From assembly GCA_034928535.1 (NCBI GenBank), contig JAYFOV010000007.1:1-50607 (forward strand): a stretch of 50,607 nt of DNA, read 5' to 3'. This DNA is from CAXXOK01 sp001604115. Its GTDB lineage: Bacteria; Bacillota; Clostridia; Christensenellales; Aristaeellaceae. Position numbers and translations under genes: made by a program. This document shows, piece by piece, positions 7,573-15,977 of the stretch. Below the pieces are notes generated by a model. That model searched no databases. It was not told the origin of the DNA and saw only the letters and a list, made by a program, of their open reading frames with translations. The number at the start of each line of letters is the position of its first letter. Position 1 is the stretch's first letter.

Positions 7573-9897
7573 TTATTCCACACTTTTGAGCGCTTCCACC
7601 ATGTCCAGGGTGCGCACCTTGCGCGTGATCATCCATTCGATCAGCACGCTGAACACGCTGGTGATGGCCGTGGCCGTGAGGATGGTCACAAACGTTACAT
7701 TGGCGATGAACACCGTGCTCTCGCTGCCGATGGCGTCCAGCACCACGCGCGTGAGCAAAATGCCCGGCACAATGCCCAGCCCAGCGCCGATCAGGGTCAC
7801 GATATTGTTTTCCCACATCATGAGCCCGCGGATCTCCTTTTGGTGGTAGCCCAGCACCTTAAGGGTGGCATAGTCCCGCGTGCGCTCCGTAAAGTTGATC
7901 AGCCCCATGTTATAGCAGATCACAAACGCCAGCCCCAGCGCCGCCGCGTACATCAGGCTGAACACCGCCGTCGTGGAGTCCAAAACGCTCATCGTCAGGG
8001 TATATTGCGCCTCGGGGTCCTTAAAGGCGGCCACCTCCCGCGCCTGCTCCAGCTGGTGCACGGCCAGCGCGGTGGGGCTTTCCAGCAGCAGCCCCGTGGG
8101 CGTGAACGCGCCCTTGCGCAGCCCGTCCCACACAGCCTTGCCCATGTACACCGTCTGCCCGATATTCACCGGATAAACCGCGCGGATGGTCATGGGGATG
8201 CCCGTATCGTCCCCCGGGAGCCATATGGCCACACTGTCGCCGGTGGCCAGCCCCGTCACCTCCGAAAGCTTACGGCTGATGGCGATGCCGTCCGTGGGCA
8301 GGGCGATGAGCGCATTGTTGGCCCCCAGCCGCATGAGCTGCTGCCCATCGCTGAGCACGCTCATGAGCACGGCGCGGCTGCCGCCTGCGTAGCGCAGGCT
8401 CACCTGCGTTTCCATCACGCCCTCCACGGCCTGCGCATCCACCCGGTTTTGGTAACTTTCCAGCGTGCCCGCATCCGTGTCCAGGTCGGCGCGCAGGGAG
8501 TAGCCCACCGTGCCGCGGTAGTAATCCCCAACGCTGGCCTGCATGGAATCCTGCAAGCCCATTGCGCAGATGATGAGCGCATTGCAGCACAACAGCCCAA
8601 CCATCGCCACGGCCGTCCGCCCTTTGTTGCGCGCAACGCCCCGCACGATCATCTTGGTATTAAAGTTCAGCTTTCCCCAAAAACCCTTCCAGCGCTCCAG
8701 CAGCACACGGCTGCCCGCCTTGGGCGGCTTGGGGCGCAGCAGGGCGGCAGCCTCCTCCTTCTCCGCGCGGCGGTAGGCCGCCAGGCAGATGAAAATGCTC
8801 AGCGCCACCATGAGCGCCGTCATGCCCCACTCCGTGAACGCGATGGGCGGGCGGATGCGCTCCGGGATGATGAAGTGGTTCACCTCCATCGCATAGAGCA
8901 TATCCGGCAGGGTATAGTGCCCCACCAGCTGCCCCAGCAGCGCGCCGCCCAGCGAGGGCACAAAGGCATAGTTCACATAATGCGTGCGGATGCGGTTGGG
9001 CCCGTAGCCCAGCGCCTTGAGCGTGCCGATCTGGCTGCGCTGGTTTTCGATCATGCGCGTCAGGGTGGTGAGCACGATCATCGCCGCCACGGCAAAGGCC
9101 AGCACGGGGAACACATACGTCATATTGCGGAACATGGTCACTTCCGAGCGCATGCGCTGCACCACCGGGTGCGTTTCCTGCGTGATGATCAGCGCCTGGG
9201 GCAGCAGCGCCTGGATGCGCGCCTCCGCCTGCGCCGCATCCACGCCCGGCTGCAGGGTCACGATCAGCTCATTGACGGGAAACCCGTTCAGCGCCGCCTT
9301 GTTTACGATGGCATAGCCATAGGCCAGGGGATCGGGCATCACGTCCTTGGCGGTGATCACCTGCTCGGCGCTCAGCACCAGCGCGCGCACGGTAAACACG
9401 CGCGTGAGCGTGTTCTGGCGCAGTTTGAGGGTATCCCCCACCCGGATGCCGTGCGCCTTGGCAAACTCCTCATCCAGCAGGATGCCGCGCAGATCGTCCT
9501 GCGTCAGCGCCGCGCCGGTGCGCACCAGCGGCACGTTGATGCGCGCCGCATCCGCATAGGCCAGCACCTTCAGGCTCGCATCCTCGCCATAATCCGGGGT
9601 GTCAAACTCAGCGGTGTACCGGCTTTGCACATCCAAAACACCGGGCTGGTTTCGCACGTTGTCCACATCGGCCTTGGTGGCCCCGGGGAGGTTGATCCAG
9701 AAATCCGCCAGGTTTGCCTGGGCAAAATACGTCTCGGCGGATACTTCCAGCATCCGCCAGGTGCCCTCCAGCCCGCTGAACACCCATGTGCCCAGCGCGC
9801 ACAGCAGCACGATGGCCACAAACTGCATCGCCGAGCGGTGCATGTCCCGAAACAGCTTGCGGGTGAGCGCGCCGCGGCCCCGCTGCGTGTTTACCAT
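7573..9897 (-). CDS. FtsX/MacB-type ABC transporter permease
   Basis: A 774-residue membrane protein with an N-terminal transmembrane helix, a large extracytoplasmic domain, and two FtsX-type three-helix blocks (about residues 265-380 and 640-760). Another hydrophobic segment lies near residue 420. The second block contains the family-typical GYHQKEIRGLMMWEN and a GLGIVPG stretch. This two-block layout is that of permeases that act mechanically on periplasmic or surface substrates and do not form a solute channel. Its start codon overlaps the end of the ATPase gene by seven bases, giving translational coupling. It forms an exporter with the ATPase upstream and adaptor downstream. Confidence 0.9.
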   Translation of the reverse strand: MVNTQRGRGALTRKLFRDMHRSAMQFVAIVLLCALGTWVFSGLEGTWRMLEVSAETYFAQANLADFWINLPGATKADVDNVRNQPGVLDVQSRYTAEFDTPDYGEDASLKVLAYADAARINVPLVRTGAALTQDDLRGILLDEEFAKAHGIRVGDTLKLRQNTLTRVFTVRALVLSAEQVITAKDVMPDPLAYGYAIVNKAALNGFPVNELIVTLQPGVDAAQAEARIQALLPQALIITQETHPVVQRMRSEVTMFRNMTYVFPVLAFAVAAMIVLTTLTRMIENQRSQIGTLKALGYGPNRIRTHYVNYAFVPSLGGALLGQLVGHYTLPDMLYAMEVNHFIIPERIRPPIAFTEWGMTALMVALSIFICLAAYRRAEKEEAAALLRPKPPKAGSRVLLERWKGFWGKLNFNTKMIVRGVARNKGRTAVAMVGLLCCNALIICAMGLQDSMQASVGDYYRGTVGYSLRADLDTDAGTLESYQNRVDAQAVEGVMETQVSLRYAGGSRAVLMSVLSDGQQLMRLGANNALIALPTDGIAISRKLSEVTGLATGDSVAIWLPGDDTGIPMTIRAVYPVNIGQTVYMGKAVWDGLRKGAFTPTGLLLESPTALAVHQLEQAREVAAFKDPEAQYTLTMSVLDSTTAVFSLMYAAALGLAFVICYNMGLINFTERTRDYATLKVLGYHQKEIRGLMMWENNIVTLIGAGLGIVPGILLTRVVLDAIGSESTVFIANVTFVTILTATAITSVFSVLIEWMITRKVRTLDMVEALKSVE

Positions 9898-10592
9898 GCG
9901 ATATCCTCCACCTTTACGGGATGGTCGTTGACGGTGTTTTCCACCACGGTGCCGCTGCGCATGCGGATGATGCGGTTGCCCATCTGGGCGATACTCGCGT
10001 TGTGGGTGATGATGACCACCGTGGTCTTATACTCCTTGCACACGCGGGTAAGCAGCTCCAGCACCTGCGCGCCGGTTTTGCTGTCCAGCGCGCCGGTAGG
10101 CTCATCGCACAGGAGCAGAGCAGGGTTTTTGCACAGCGCCCGGGCGATGGACACGCGCTGCTGCTCGCCGCCGGAAAGCTGCGCGGGAAAGTTGTTCAGC
10201 CGGTGCGCAAGCCCCACCTGCGCCAGCACATCGGCAGGCTCCAGCGCTTTGGGGCTCACCTGGCGCGCCAGCTCCACGTTTTCCAGGGCTGTCAGGTTGG
10301 GCATCAGGTTGTAAAACTGGAACACAAAGCCCACATCCAGCCTGCGGTAGTCCGTCAGCTGCGGGGAGCGCATGCCGGTGATGGTCTTGTCCCCCACGCG
10401 GATGGTGCCGCCGGTGGCTTTGTCCATGCCGCCCAGCAGGTTGAGCACCGTGGTCTTGCCCGCGCCGCTGGGGCCCAGCACCACGCACAGCTCCCCCTGC
10501 TCAATGCCAAAGGTGACCTGGTCGGCCGCGCGCACGGCGGTTTCCCCCGTGCCATATACCTTGCTCACCTGATCGAAGGTGATATAACTCAT
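9891..10592 (-). CDS. ABC transporter ATP-binding protein (LolD/MacB-type)
   Basis: A 233-residue cytoplasmic ATPase driving the FtsX-type permease encoded next. Walker A is GPSGAGKTT (about residues 40-48), the Q-loop lies near FVFQFYNLMPNLTALENV, the signature is LSGGEQQRV, and Walker B is LLLCDEPTGALD. All are intact. The N-terminus (MSYITFDQVSKVYGTGETAVRA) is typical of the MacB/LolD/YknY subfamily. It is the first gene of the operon; a promoter with an overlapping palindromic operator lies just upstream. The order ATPase, permease, adaptor suggests regulated efflux or envelope-stress defence. Confidence 0.95.
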   Translation of the reverse strand: MSYITFDQVSKVYGTGETAVRAADQVTFGIEQGELCVVLGPSGAGKTTVLNLLGGMDKATGGTIRVGDKTITGMRSPQLTDYRRLDVGFVFQFYNLMPNLTALENVELARQVSPKALEPADVLAQVGLAHRLNNFPAQLSGGEQQRVSIARALCKNPALLLCDEPTGALDSKTGAQVLELLTRVCKEYKTTVVIITHNASIAQMGNRIIRMRSGTVVENTVNDHPVKVEDIAW

Positions 10593-10608
10593 GCTTTCCT
10601 CCTATACC

Positions 10609-10638
10609 GTGTGACTAAATACACGTTTTCAGTCACAC
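10609..10638. promoter_or_regulatory. Palindromic operator of the exporter operon
   Basis: Perfect 8-bp half-sites GTGTGACT (10609-10616) and AGTCACAC (10631-10638) are separated by 14 bases. The site overlaps the -10 box and the predicted start of transcription. The dimensions and position suit a TetR-family dimer, and the tetR gene at 5450-6061 is the obvious candidate. Confidence 0.75.
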
Positions 10639-10665
10639 TATACTACGCTGGGCAGGGCGGTGCAA
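10637..10665 (-). promoter_or_regulatory. Exporter operon promoter (TTGCAC-17-TATAGT)
   Basis: Minus-strand TTGCAC (10660-10665) and TATAGT (10637-10642) with a 17-base spacer. The start would be near 10630, inside the operator, so a bound repressor would block initiation. Confidence 0.75.
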
Positions 10666-10680
10666 TGAACAAAGTGTGAA

Positions 10681-11440
10681 CGATTGCGCCAGCGGACTAG
10701 CACACTTGTAAATTGTAGCGCAGGCTGCCGCATGGGGTCAGGCGGCTTGGTGTTTCGTTTGCCATGGCATGGGGGATGGCTCCCCTTATGCCTTTTGGTT
10801 TCTTAGTTTTGCTTTGATGTTTGCAGGATACCTAGCCTCCTGCTTACCATGGCGCAGTTTGATTGCCTTGCCCGGCATGGCAAAATCCGCGCCGGCACAC
10901 CCAAGCGGCTGGATGGTGGGCTCCCCTTGCAGGCGGCATCTCAAGCACAGAGGAGGGTCCCGCTGCTTCAGGGCAGTCGCTGCCTGGCGTGGCGCAAAAG
11001 CTCCTGCACCAAACCTTTTCCCGGGCTTTCCTGCAACCCTTTTGGGCTTTGCGCAACGCTTGGCACGGTTGCCTGTGCAGGCCTTTTTCCCTACAGAGTG
11101 CGTGGCCGCTTTGTGCCGCACTTTTTGCCAACGATTCCCCAGTCCCGCTGTGCTGTCAAACAGGAGTGCCAAAGGCTGTCATCTCTTGTCAGGTTCCAAG
11201 GGTGAAACCCATGGTGGGGTGTGGGGCGAAAGCCCAAAGCCTGATGGCGAAACCGATGGCGCAAGTAATCTAGCAGCCCGCGGGGCTATCGGGCGAGCGA
11301 GGGCGGCGGTGATCCGGGGGTACAGCCCGCAGCGGGGACGTTTTCCCTATCCATATGGAAACGCCCCCGCTGCAATGTCTGTGCTTTGTTTCGTGGATGG
11401 CTACACGCCGGATGCTCTTTTTTTCTCCCCGCATACATGC
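10681..11440. other. Gene-free stretch between exporter operon and dnaN
   Basis: About 760 bp with open frames on the plus strand that have no ribosome site, no recognisable domain and biased composition, so I do not call a gene. It contains a diverged R repeat (11197-11318). Confidence 0.5.
11197..11318 (+). repeat. Degenerate R-family repeat
   Basis: Keeps recognisable R segments in order: CAAGGGTGAAACCC, GGGGCGAAAGCCC, and CAGCCCGCGGGGCTAT followed by GGCGAGCG. There are many substitutions, so it is an old copy. Confidence 0.5.
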
Positions 11441-11481
11441 AAAAAACCCCTCCGCACAGGCGCGCTGCCAGTGCGGAGGGG
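11441..11481 (-). terminator. dnaN rho-independent terminator
   Basis: An 11-bp perfect stem CCCCTCCGCAC/GTGCGGAGGGG followed on the minus strand by six T residues. It begins about 40 bp after the dnaN stop codon. Confidence 0.9.
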
Positions 11482-11519
11482 GGTGATTGCTTGGTTTGTG
11501 TGCGCCGCTTTGCGCCGCC

Positions 11520-12638
11520 TCAGTTGGCTACGCGCACCGGCAACACCAGGTACAGATACTCCTCCCCTTCTACCGGGGAAACGACGCAGGGGCTCACATT
11601 GGTGTTCATGGACAGCACGCACAGCTCATCATCGATATTCTTGACTACATCGCTGATGTAGCGTGCGTTAAAGGCGATCTCGATCTCCTCGCCCTCCAGG
11701 TGCACGTTCAGCTCCTCCAGCACATCGCCGATCTCGCTCATGGAGGTGATGCGCATGAGATCGTTGCTGGCCGTCATGCGGATCAGGTTGTTCTTGCCCT
11801 CCCGCGCCATCAGCGAAGCACGCTCGATGGCATCGCTGAGCTCCGCACGCTTGACGGTAATGCGTGTGAGCCATTTTTCCGGCAAAATTTGCCGGTAGTT
11901 GATATATTCGCCCGCCAGCAGGCTGGTCACCAGCGTGGTGCCGCCCATGATGGCCATCAGGTGTGTATTGTTCATGTGGAAGGTGACCAGCGCATCGGGG
12001 TCATCCTCCAGGATGCGGCTCATCTCGCCCATCACATGCCCGGGGATGATGGCCTTGACCAGCGCCACCCCGTCGGGCAGCACAAAATCGCCCTGCATGC
12101 GCTGCAGCGCCAGGCGGAAGCCATCCAGCCCCACCAGCCGCAGCTCGGTCTTGGTCACTTCCATCAGGCAGCCGGTCAGCGTCTGGCGGCTCTCCTGCAC
12201 AGCGATGGCGAACGTGACCCGCCCGATCATCTCCCGCAGGCGTTTTTGCGGCACGTGCAGCGCGTGGGTGTTGATCAGATCCACAGTCCTGGGAAACTCC
12301 GCCACCGGAAACCCTGTAAGTGTGGAACGGCTCTGCGCGCAGCGCAGGGTGGTCACATATTTTTCGTTCATCTGGAGGGTCACGGTGCCCTCAGGCAACT
12401 TGCGGGCGATCTCGGCCAGCAGCTTGCCGGGCAATAGCACCTCGCCGGGCTCATCCACCTGAGCCTGCACGCGGGCGCAGATGGTCAGCGAACCGTCCGT
12501 GCAGGTGAGGGTGATGGCATCCTCCTCGGTGATCAGTTTGACGCATTCCAATACTTGGGTGGCAGGCCGCGCGCTCAGCGCTCGCGTGGCGTTGACAAGC
12601 CCGGTGATCAGCTCCTGGGCAGAACATTGCAGCTTCAA
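11520..12638 (-). CDS. dnaN: DNA polymerase III beta sliding clamp
   Basis: A 372-residue ring-forming processivity factor that holds DNA polymerase III on DNA. All three clamp domains are present in order, including LTGFPVAEFP in the first, RLVGLDGFRLAL in the second and the usual C-terminal YLYLVLPVR. The start is TTG at 12638, supported by GGAGG nine bases upstream; no in-frame ATG lies nearby. The gene is monocistronic, with its own terminator. The usual neighbours dnaA, recF and gyrB are absent on both sides, which is unusual because dnaA-dnaN is one of the most conserved gene pairs. The upstream region looks like a replication origin. Confidence 0.95.
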   Translation of the reverse strand: MKLQCSAQELITGLVNATRALSARPATQVLECVKLITEEDAITLTCTDGSLTICARVQAQVDEPGEVLLPGKLLAEIARKLPEGTVTLQMNEKYVTTLRCAQSRSTLTGFPVAEFPRTVDLINTHALHVPQKRLREMIGRVTFAIAVQESRQTLTGCLMEVTKTELRLVGLDGFRLALQRMQGDFVLPDGVALVKAIIPGHVMGEMSRILEDDPDALVTFHMNNTHLMAIMGGTTLVTSLLAGEYINYRQILPEKWLTRITVKRAELSDAIERASLMAREGKNNLIRMTASNDLMRITSMSEIGDVLEELNVHLEGEEIEIAFNARYISDVVKNIDDELCVLSMNTNVSPCVVSPVEGEEYLYLVLPVRVAN

Positions 12639-12660
12639 AAAGGTTCGCCTCCATATCCCT

Positions 12661-13060
12661 GAAGGGTAGTAGTAGGATATACGTATTTACCGTAGTAGTA
12701 GTAGGGGGTGTGGAAACCGTGGAAAAGGGGGTTTTCGCCTGTGGGCGTCTCAAAAACCCCTGTGGATTGGATGTGGACGGGGAGCCATGCCCGCGGGGTC
12801 TTTTCCATGGGCGCGTGGCGGGCTGCCGGCACACAGAGGGTCATGCGTAGCAAAATTCGCGCTTTGGGTGGGGGAATCCTGCCGGGGTGGCGTGCCCACG
12901 GGCAGTTTTTTCGGCACAGGGGGCAGTTTTCCGGTGGCTGCCGGCGTGTTTTCCATGGTTTCCATAGGTTGTGGATAAACGCGGTGTGGATGGCTGCGCC
13001 ATGGCAGTGCAACGGCTTCGGAAAGTTTTCCATGGCGATTGTGCGTGGGTTTCCATACAG
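12661..13060. other. Candidate replication origin (oriC-like, DnaA-trio)
   Basis: Reading the minus strand towards dnaN there is a DnaA-box-like GTTTCCACA (12709-12717), a CCCC block, four CTA triplets (12693-12704), an A+T-rich 16-mer with GATATACGTATTTAC, and three more CTA triplets (12667-12675). This is the DnaA-box/GC-block/DnaA-trio order known for the basal unwinding element. An exact TTATCCACA box lies at 12970-12978, with weaker boxes at 12761-12769, 12772-12780 and 12985-12993. Five TTT(T)CCAT-type motifs (12801, 12949, 12959, 13026, 13050) look like iterons. No dnaA is adjacent, and genes to the right run towards this site, which argues for caution. Confidence 0.55.
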
Positions 13061-13437
13061 AACCGGGGAAAATACGCACGGCGGGTCATCCGCTGCGGCG
13101 GCCGGGCAGCGTGCTCGCAGGGCGGCCCAGCGCCGCAGCCGGGCAAACCCAGCCCGGCGCTCCAGCCAATGCCGCACACCCTTGCAGCGCAACCACACCG
13201 TATTGATTGATCATACCACGCTTCCATGGCCCGGATATGAACTGGACGTAAAAAGTAGGCAAAATGCAGCATCAGCTCCAGGGCAAGGACAGGCTTCGCA
13301 CAAAAAAGTGGCAGCGCCCAAGCGCCTGCCACACGGGGAGTCCTATCATGGCGGAAAGCAGCGCCGTGCCGCTTGCCGGGCGGGCAGGGATTTGGCCCTG
13401 CACATTCTGCCTTAGCACCTATGCACTCTGCTGCCGA
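13061..13437. other. Gene-free stretch beside the origin-like region
   Basis: No supported gene. Short open frames overlap on both strands but lack ribosome sites and domain signatures. The region is G+C-rich and ends at R copy 5. Confidence 0.4.
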
Positions 13438-13575
13438 CGCTCGCCTCATAGCCCTGCGGGCTGTTCGCTCGCTTTTTGGAGGGATTGAATTTTGGTTCGT
13501 TGGGTTTTGCCCAAACCCACCAAAGGGTTTCTCCCTTTGGAAACCTGCCAAGGGCTTCGCCCTTGTCCCAGCTTT
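13438..13575 (-). repeat. R-family repeat, extended variant (copy 5)
   Basis: Starts CGCTCGCCTCATAGCCCTGC and ends near AAGGGCTTCGCCCTT. It carries extra dyads, TTGGGTTTTGCCCAA and CCAAAGGGTTTCTCCCTTTGG, not seen in other copies. It lies directly downstream of cpsB in sense orientation. Confidence 0.65.
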
Positions 13576-13616
13576 GGGTTTTGCCTGAAATGGGCTATCA
13601 GGGCCGCCCTGCTCCA

Positions 13617-14336
13617 TCAGCGATCCAGAAACTCCGCCATGCTTTCCCGCGTGCCAAACATGCGCTCCGCCTCGGCCAGCCCCAGCTTGCCCAGCACAGC
13701 ACGGTAGGCCGCGCCCATACGGCAGCCCCGCTCGTCAGTATTGTGGGCATCGCTGGCGATGTGATCCACCAGCCCACGCTCCAGCAGGGCGCGCACCGCG
13801 GCACGTTGCCCCAGCCGCCCGCCGTGCACCACGGTATCGGCATTCATTTGCAGGGTGACCTCCAGCTCCCGCTTGAGCCGCGCGGCTGCCTCGCCGCGCC
13901 CGGCCATCAGGCAGCCGTAGCGCTCCACATGCGCCAGCACGGGCAGGTAGCCGCCACGCAGGATGGTTTCCATCCCTTGCATCAGCTCCCGCAGGCGCAC
14001 ACTGGGCTGAAACTCCACCAGCACCTTTGTGCTCCCGGCCAGGGTGGGCACCCGGCGCTCCGCCAGATGCCGCTCCGCCTGCGGGGTGTAGAGCATCTCT
14101 GCACCGCCCAGCACTTGCAGGGCAAGCCCCATGGCAGCCGTGGCCTCGTTGGCCTGCCGGATACGCAGGGCGTAAGTTTCCGCCGGAAAGGGAAAAATGC
14201 CCGGCAGGTAGTGCGGTGTGGCGACCACCACCGTGACCCCATCCTCGCTGGCACGCAGGAGCATCTGTTCCATTTGCCGCTGGGTGGCGGGACCATCATC
14301 CATACCAAAGAGCAGATGGTGGTGCAGGTCGATCAT
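13617..14336 (-). CDS. cpsB: CpsB/CapC (YwqE)-type protein-tyrosine phosphatase
   Basis: A 239-residue metal-dependent phosphatase of the PHP fold that dephosphorylates the CpsD-type tyrosine kinase, resetting the capsule/exopolysaccharide assembly switch. Metal-binding motifs are visible: IDLHHHLLFGMDDGP at the N-terminus, ATPHY, GGAEM, LAHVERY in the middle, and SDAHN near the end. All are typical of CpsB. The ATG at 14336 has a strong AAAGGAGG upstream; the frame's earlier extension lacks one. It is the last gene of the loaP-LCP-cpsC-cpsD-cpsB operon and is followed by an R repeat. Confidence 0.93.
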   Translation of the reverse strand: MIDLHHHLLFGMDDGPATQRQMEQMLLRASEDGVTVVVATPHYLPGIFPFPAETYALRIRQANEATAAMGLALQVLGGAEMLYTPQAERHLAERRVPTLAGSTKVLVEFQPSVRLRELMQGMETILRGGYLPVLAHVERYGCLMAGRGEAAARLKRELEVTLQMNADTVVHGGRLGQRAAVRALLERGLVDHIASDAHNTDERGCRMGAAYRAVLGKLGLAEAERMFGTRESMAEFLDR

Positions 14337-14381
14337 CGCGGGTTCCCCCCTCCTTTGTGCAGCGCTGCCCAACGCCCGGCG

Positions 14382-15077
14382 CTACTCCGGCAGGGTGCGT
14401 GGATAATAGGCGCCATAAGTCTTGCGCGCGCCGTACGCTTTGGCGGGCACCTGGTTGAGCACCGCGCCCAGGATGGGGCACCCCGCGCGCTCGATTTGCA
14501 GGCGCGCATCCACCAGCTCCCGCCTTCGCACGGCGTTGTAGCCCACGGCCAGCAGCGCCCCATCGCAGGATTTGGCAATTTCCAGCGCATCCACGATCAG
14601 CCCTACGGGCGGCGCGTCGATCAGGATATAATCCACCTGCGGGGCAAGCTGCTCCAGCAGGTTGCCAAAGCGCACCGAGTTGAGCAGCGCCAGCGAGTTG
14701 GATACCGCATAACCCACAGGCACAAAGAACGCGCGCTTGTACTCGGTAGCGTAAAACACATCCTCGATCTCACATTTGCCCGCCAGAAAATGCGTGATGC
14801 CGAAAAATGCCCCCTCCGGGTATTGCACCCGGTAGCGGGCATCAATCATGGAGCGCCTAAGGTCGGTGTCGATCAGCACCACCACCTTGCCCAGCTCCGC
14901 CAGGGTGCGCATCATCTCCATGGCCAGAAAAGTCTTGCCTTCGGCGCTGCCCACGCTGGTCAGCAGGATGCGCTTGTAGCTGCTGCCGGTAAAGGTCAGG
15001 TTGGTGCACAGGGTGTTGATGGCCTCGGTGCAGGCATAATCCAGCTCCGGGAACTTGTGAAAAGCAATCGTGTTCAC
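14382..15077 (-). CDS. cpsD: CpsD/CapB-type tyrosine autokinase
   Basis: A 231-residue bacterial tyrosine kinase that works with the membrane activator CpsC to control polymer length and export. The Walker A region is degenerate: GSAEGKTFLAMEM where the family usually has GEGKST/S, still with the GK-T core. Walker A' is VVLIDTDLRR and Walker B is YILIDAPPVG. The C-terminus holds clustered tyrosines (KTYGAYYPRTLPE), the usual autophosphorylation tail, though short. The start is GTG at 15077, backed by AAAGGAGGGG nine bases upstream. GTG overlaps the cpsC stop as GTGA, so the two are translationally coupled. Confidence 0.9.
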   Translation of the reverse strand: MNTIAFHKFPELDYACTEAINTLCTNLTFTGSSYKRILLTSVGSAEGKTFLAMEMMRTLAELGKVVVLIDTDLRRSMIDARYRVQYPEGAFFGITHFLAGKCEIEDVFYATEYKRAFFVPVGYAVSNSLALLNSVRFGNLLEQLAPQVDYILIDAPPVGLIVDALEIAKSCDGALLAVGYNAVRRRELVDARLQIERAGCPILGAVLNQVPAKAYGARKTYGAYYPRTLPE

Positions 15078-15862
15078 AGGCCGCTGCCCCTCCTTTGCGA
15101 AGGCTTGCCGCGCCGCGGCGCACCCAGGCTGTTGTAAGGCACCACCGCCAGCGTGGGCAGCCCCACATACTGGCGGATATCGTCCATGGTCTGGATGCGA
15201 TCGTCCATCACAAAGCGCAGGGTGATCCACGCCAGCGCAATGAGCAGCCCCGCCCCAAAACCCAGCAGGATGCCCTGCGCATGGTTGGGTGCGGAGGGGT
15301 TGGCAGGCATCAGCGCCACGGACATGATGTTGGGCTCCTCGGTGGCCATGGTATCGGCAATGTACTTGATGGCGACGGCTGCATATTCGTTGGCGATGGC
15401 CGCGGACTCCTGCGCGCTTTGGGAGCGCACGGTCAGGTACAGCAGGCGGGTGTCGCCTGGGTTTTCCACCGTGAGCATGGCTTGCAGCTGGGCATAGGTG
15501 TAGGGAAGGCGCAGGTTGGTCTTGACCATCTCATGCACCTCCCAGGTTTTGAATACCTCCATATAATCATTGGCCAGATAGGTGCCGATTTGCAGATCGG
15601 ACAGGTTCAGCGCGGAGTCCGTAGCGTTGAGCACATAGAGCTTGGCGGTGGCCTCATAGACCGGCGTCGCCACAAAAAACGTATACCCTGCCGCCAGCAG
15701 CGCGCCTGCCAGCGCGCACAGCGCAATGCGCCACAGATGGGTCAGGTATTGGTGCAGCAGTGCCACCAGGTCGATCTCCGCATCCGCACGCGGAATGGGG
15801 GCGAATGTGGCTTCCAGTTTATGCTCAGCGGCGGCTCCCCTGCCTGTATCGGGTGTTGTCAT
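15074..15862 (-). CDS. cpsC: CpsC/Wzz-type chain-length regulator and kinase activator
   Basis: A 262-residue membrane protein with the Wzz layout: a short cytoplasmic N-terminus (IDLVALLHQYLTHLWRI), a first transmembrane helix (about residues 45-65), an extracellular domain, a proline-containing second helix (about 195-215), and a cytoplasmic tail. Its likely role is to activate the CpsD kinase and set polysaccharide chain length. Residues YEATAKLYVLN just after the first helix are characteristic. The ATG has GGGAGGG five bases upstream. It is coupled to cpsD by a four-base overlap. The tail beyond the second helix probably contacts CpsD. Confidence 0.92.
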   Translation of the reverse strand: MTTPDTGRGAAAEHKLEATFAPIPRADAEIDLVALLHQYLTHLWRIALCALAGALLAAGYTFFVATPVYEATAKLYVLNATDSALNLSDLQIGTYLANDYMEVFKTWEVHEMVKTNLRLPYTYAQLQAMLTVENPGDTRLLYLTVRSQSAQESAAIANEYAAVAIKYIADTMATEEPNIMSVALMPANPSAPNHAQGILLGFGAGLLIALAWITLRFVMDDRIQTMDDIRQYVGLPTLAVVPYNSLGAPRRGKPSQRRGSGL

Positions 15863-15977
15863 GTATGCCCTCCCATGCTTGCCAAAGCGAGTGTTGCGAA
15901 AATTGCGCCCGCGGGTTGTGCCTGCCGCATGCAGGCGGGCAGGGCACGATGGCTGGGCGCTCGCCTGCGCGGCAGCC

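Noticed and set aside
6556..10314. Open frame of 1252 codons antisense to the exporter operon
   Set aside because: Low-complexity His/Arg-rich product. The minus-strand ABC, permease and adaptor genes explain the region.
10769..11644. Plus-strand gene of 291 codons between exporter operon and dnaN
   Set aside because: No ribosome site or domain. It runs through the dnaN terminator and into dnaN.
11441..13060. Integrated plasmid origin
   Set aside because: No rep, par or mobilisation gene is nearby and dnaN is a canonical chromosomal clamp; a chromosomal or relic origin fits better.
12635..13198. Minus-strand gene of 187 codons in the origin-like region
   Set aside because: No ribosome site, crosses the DnaA-box and triplet region, and the product is low in recognisable features.
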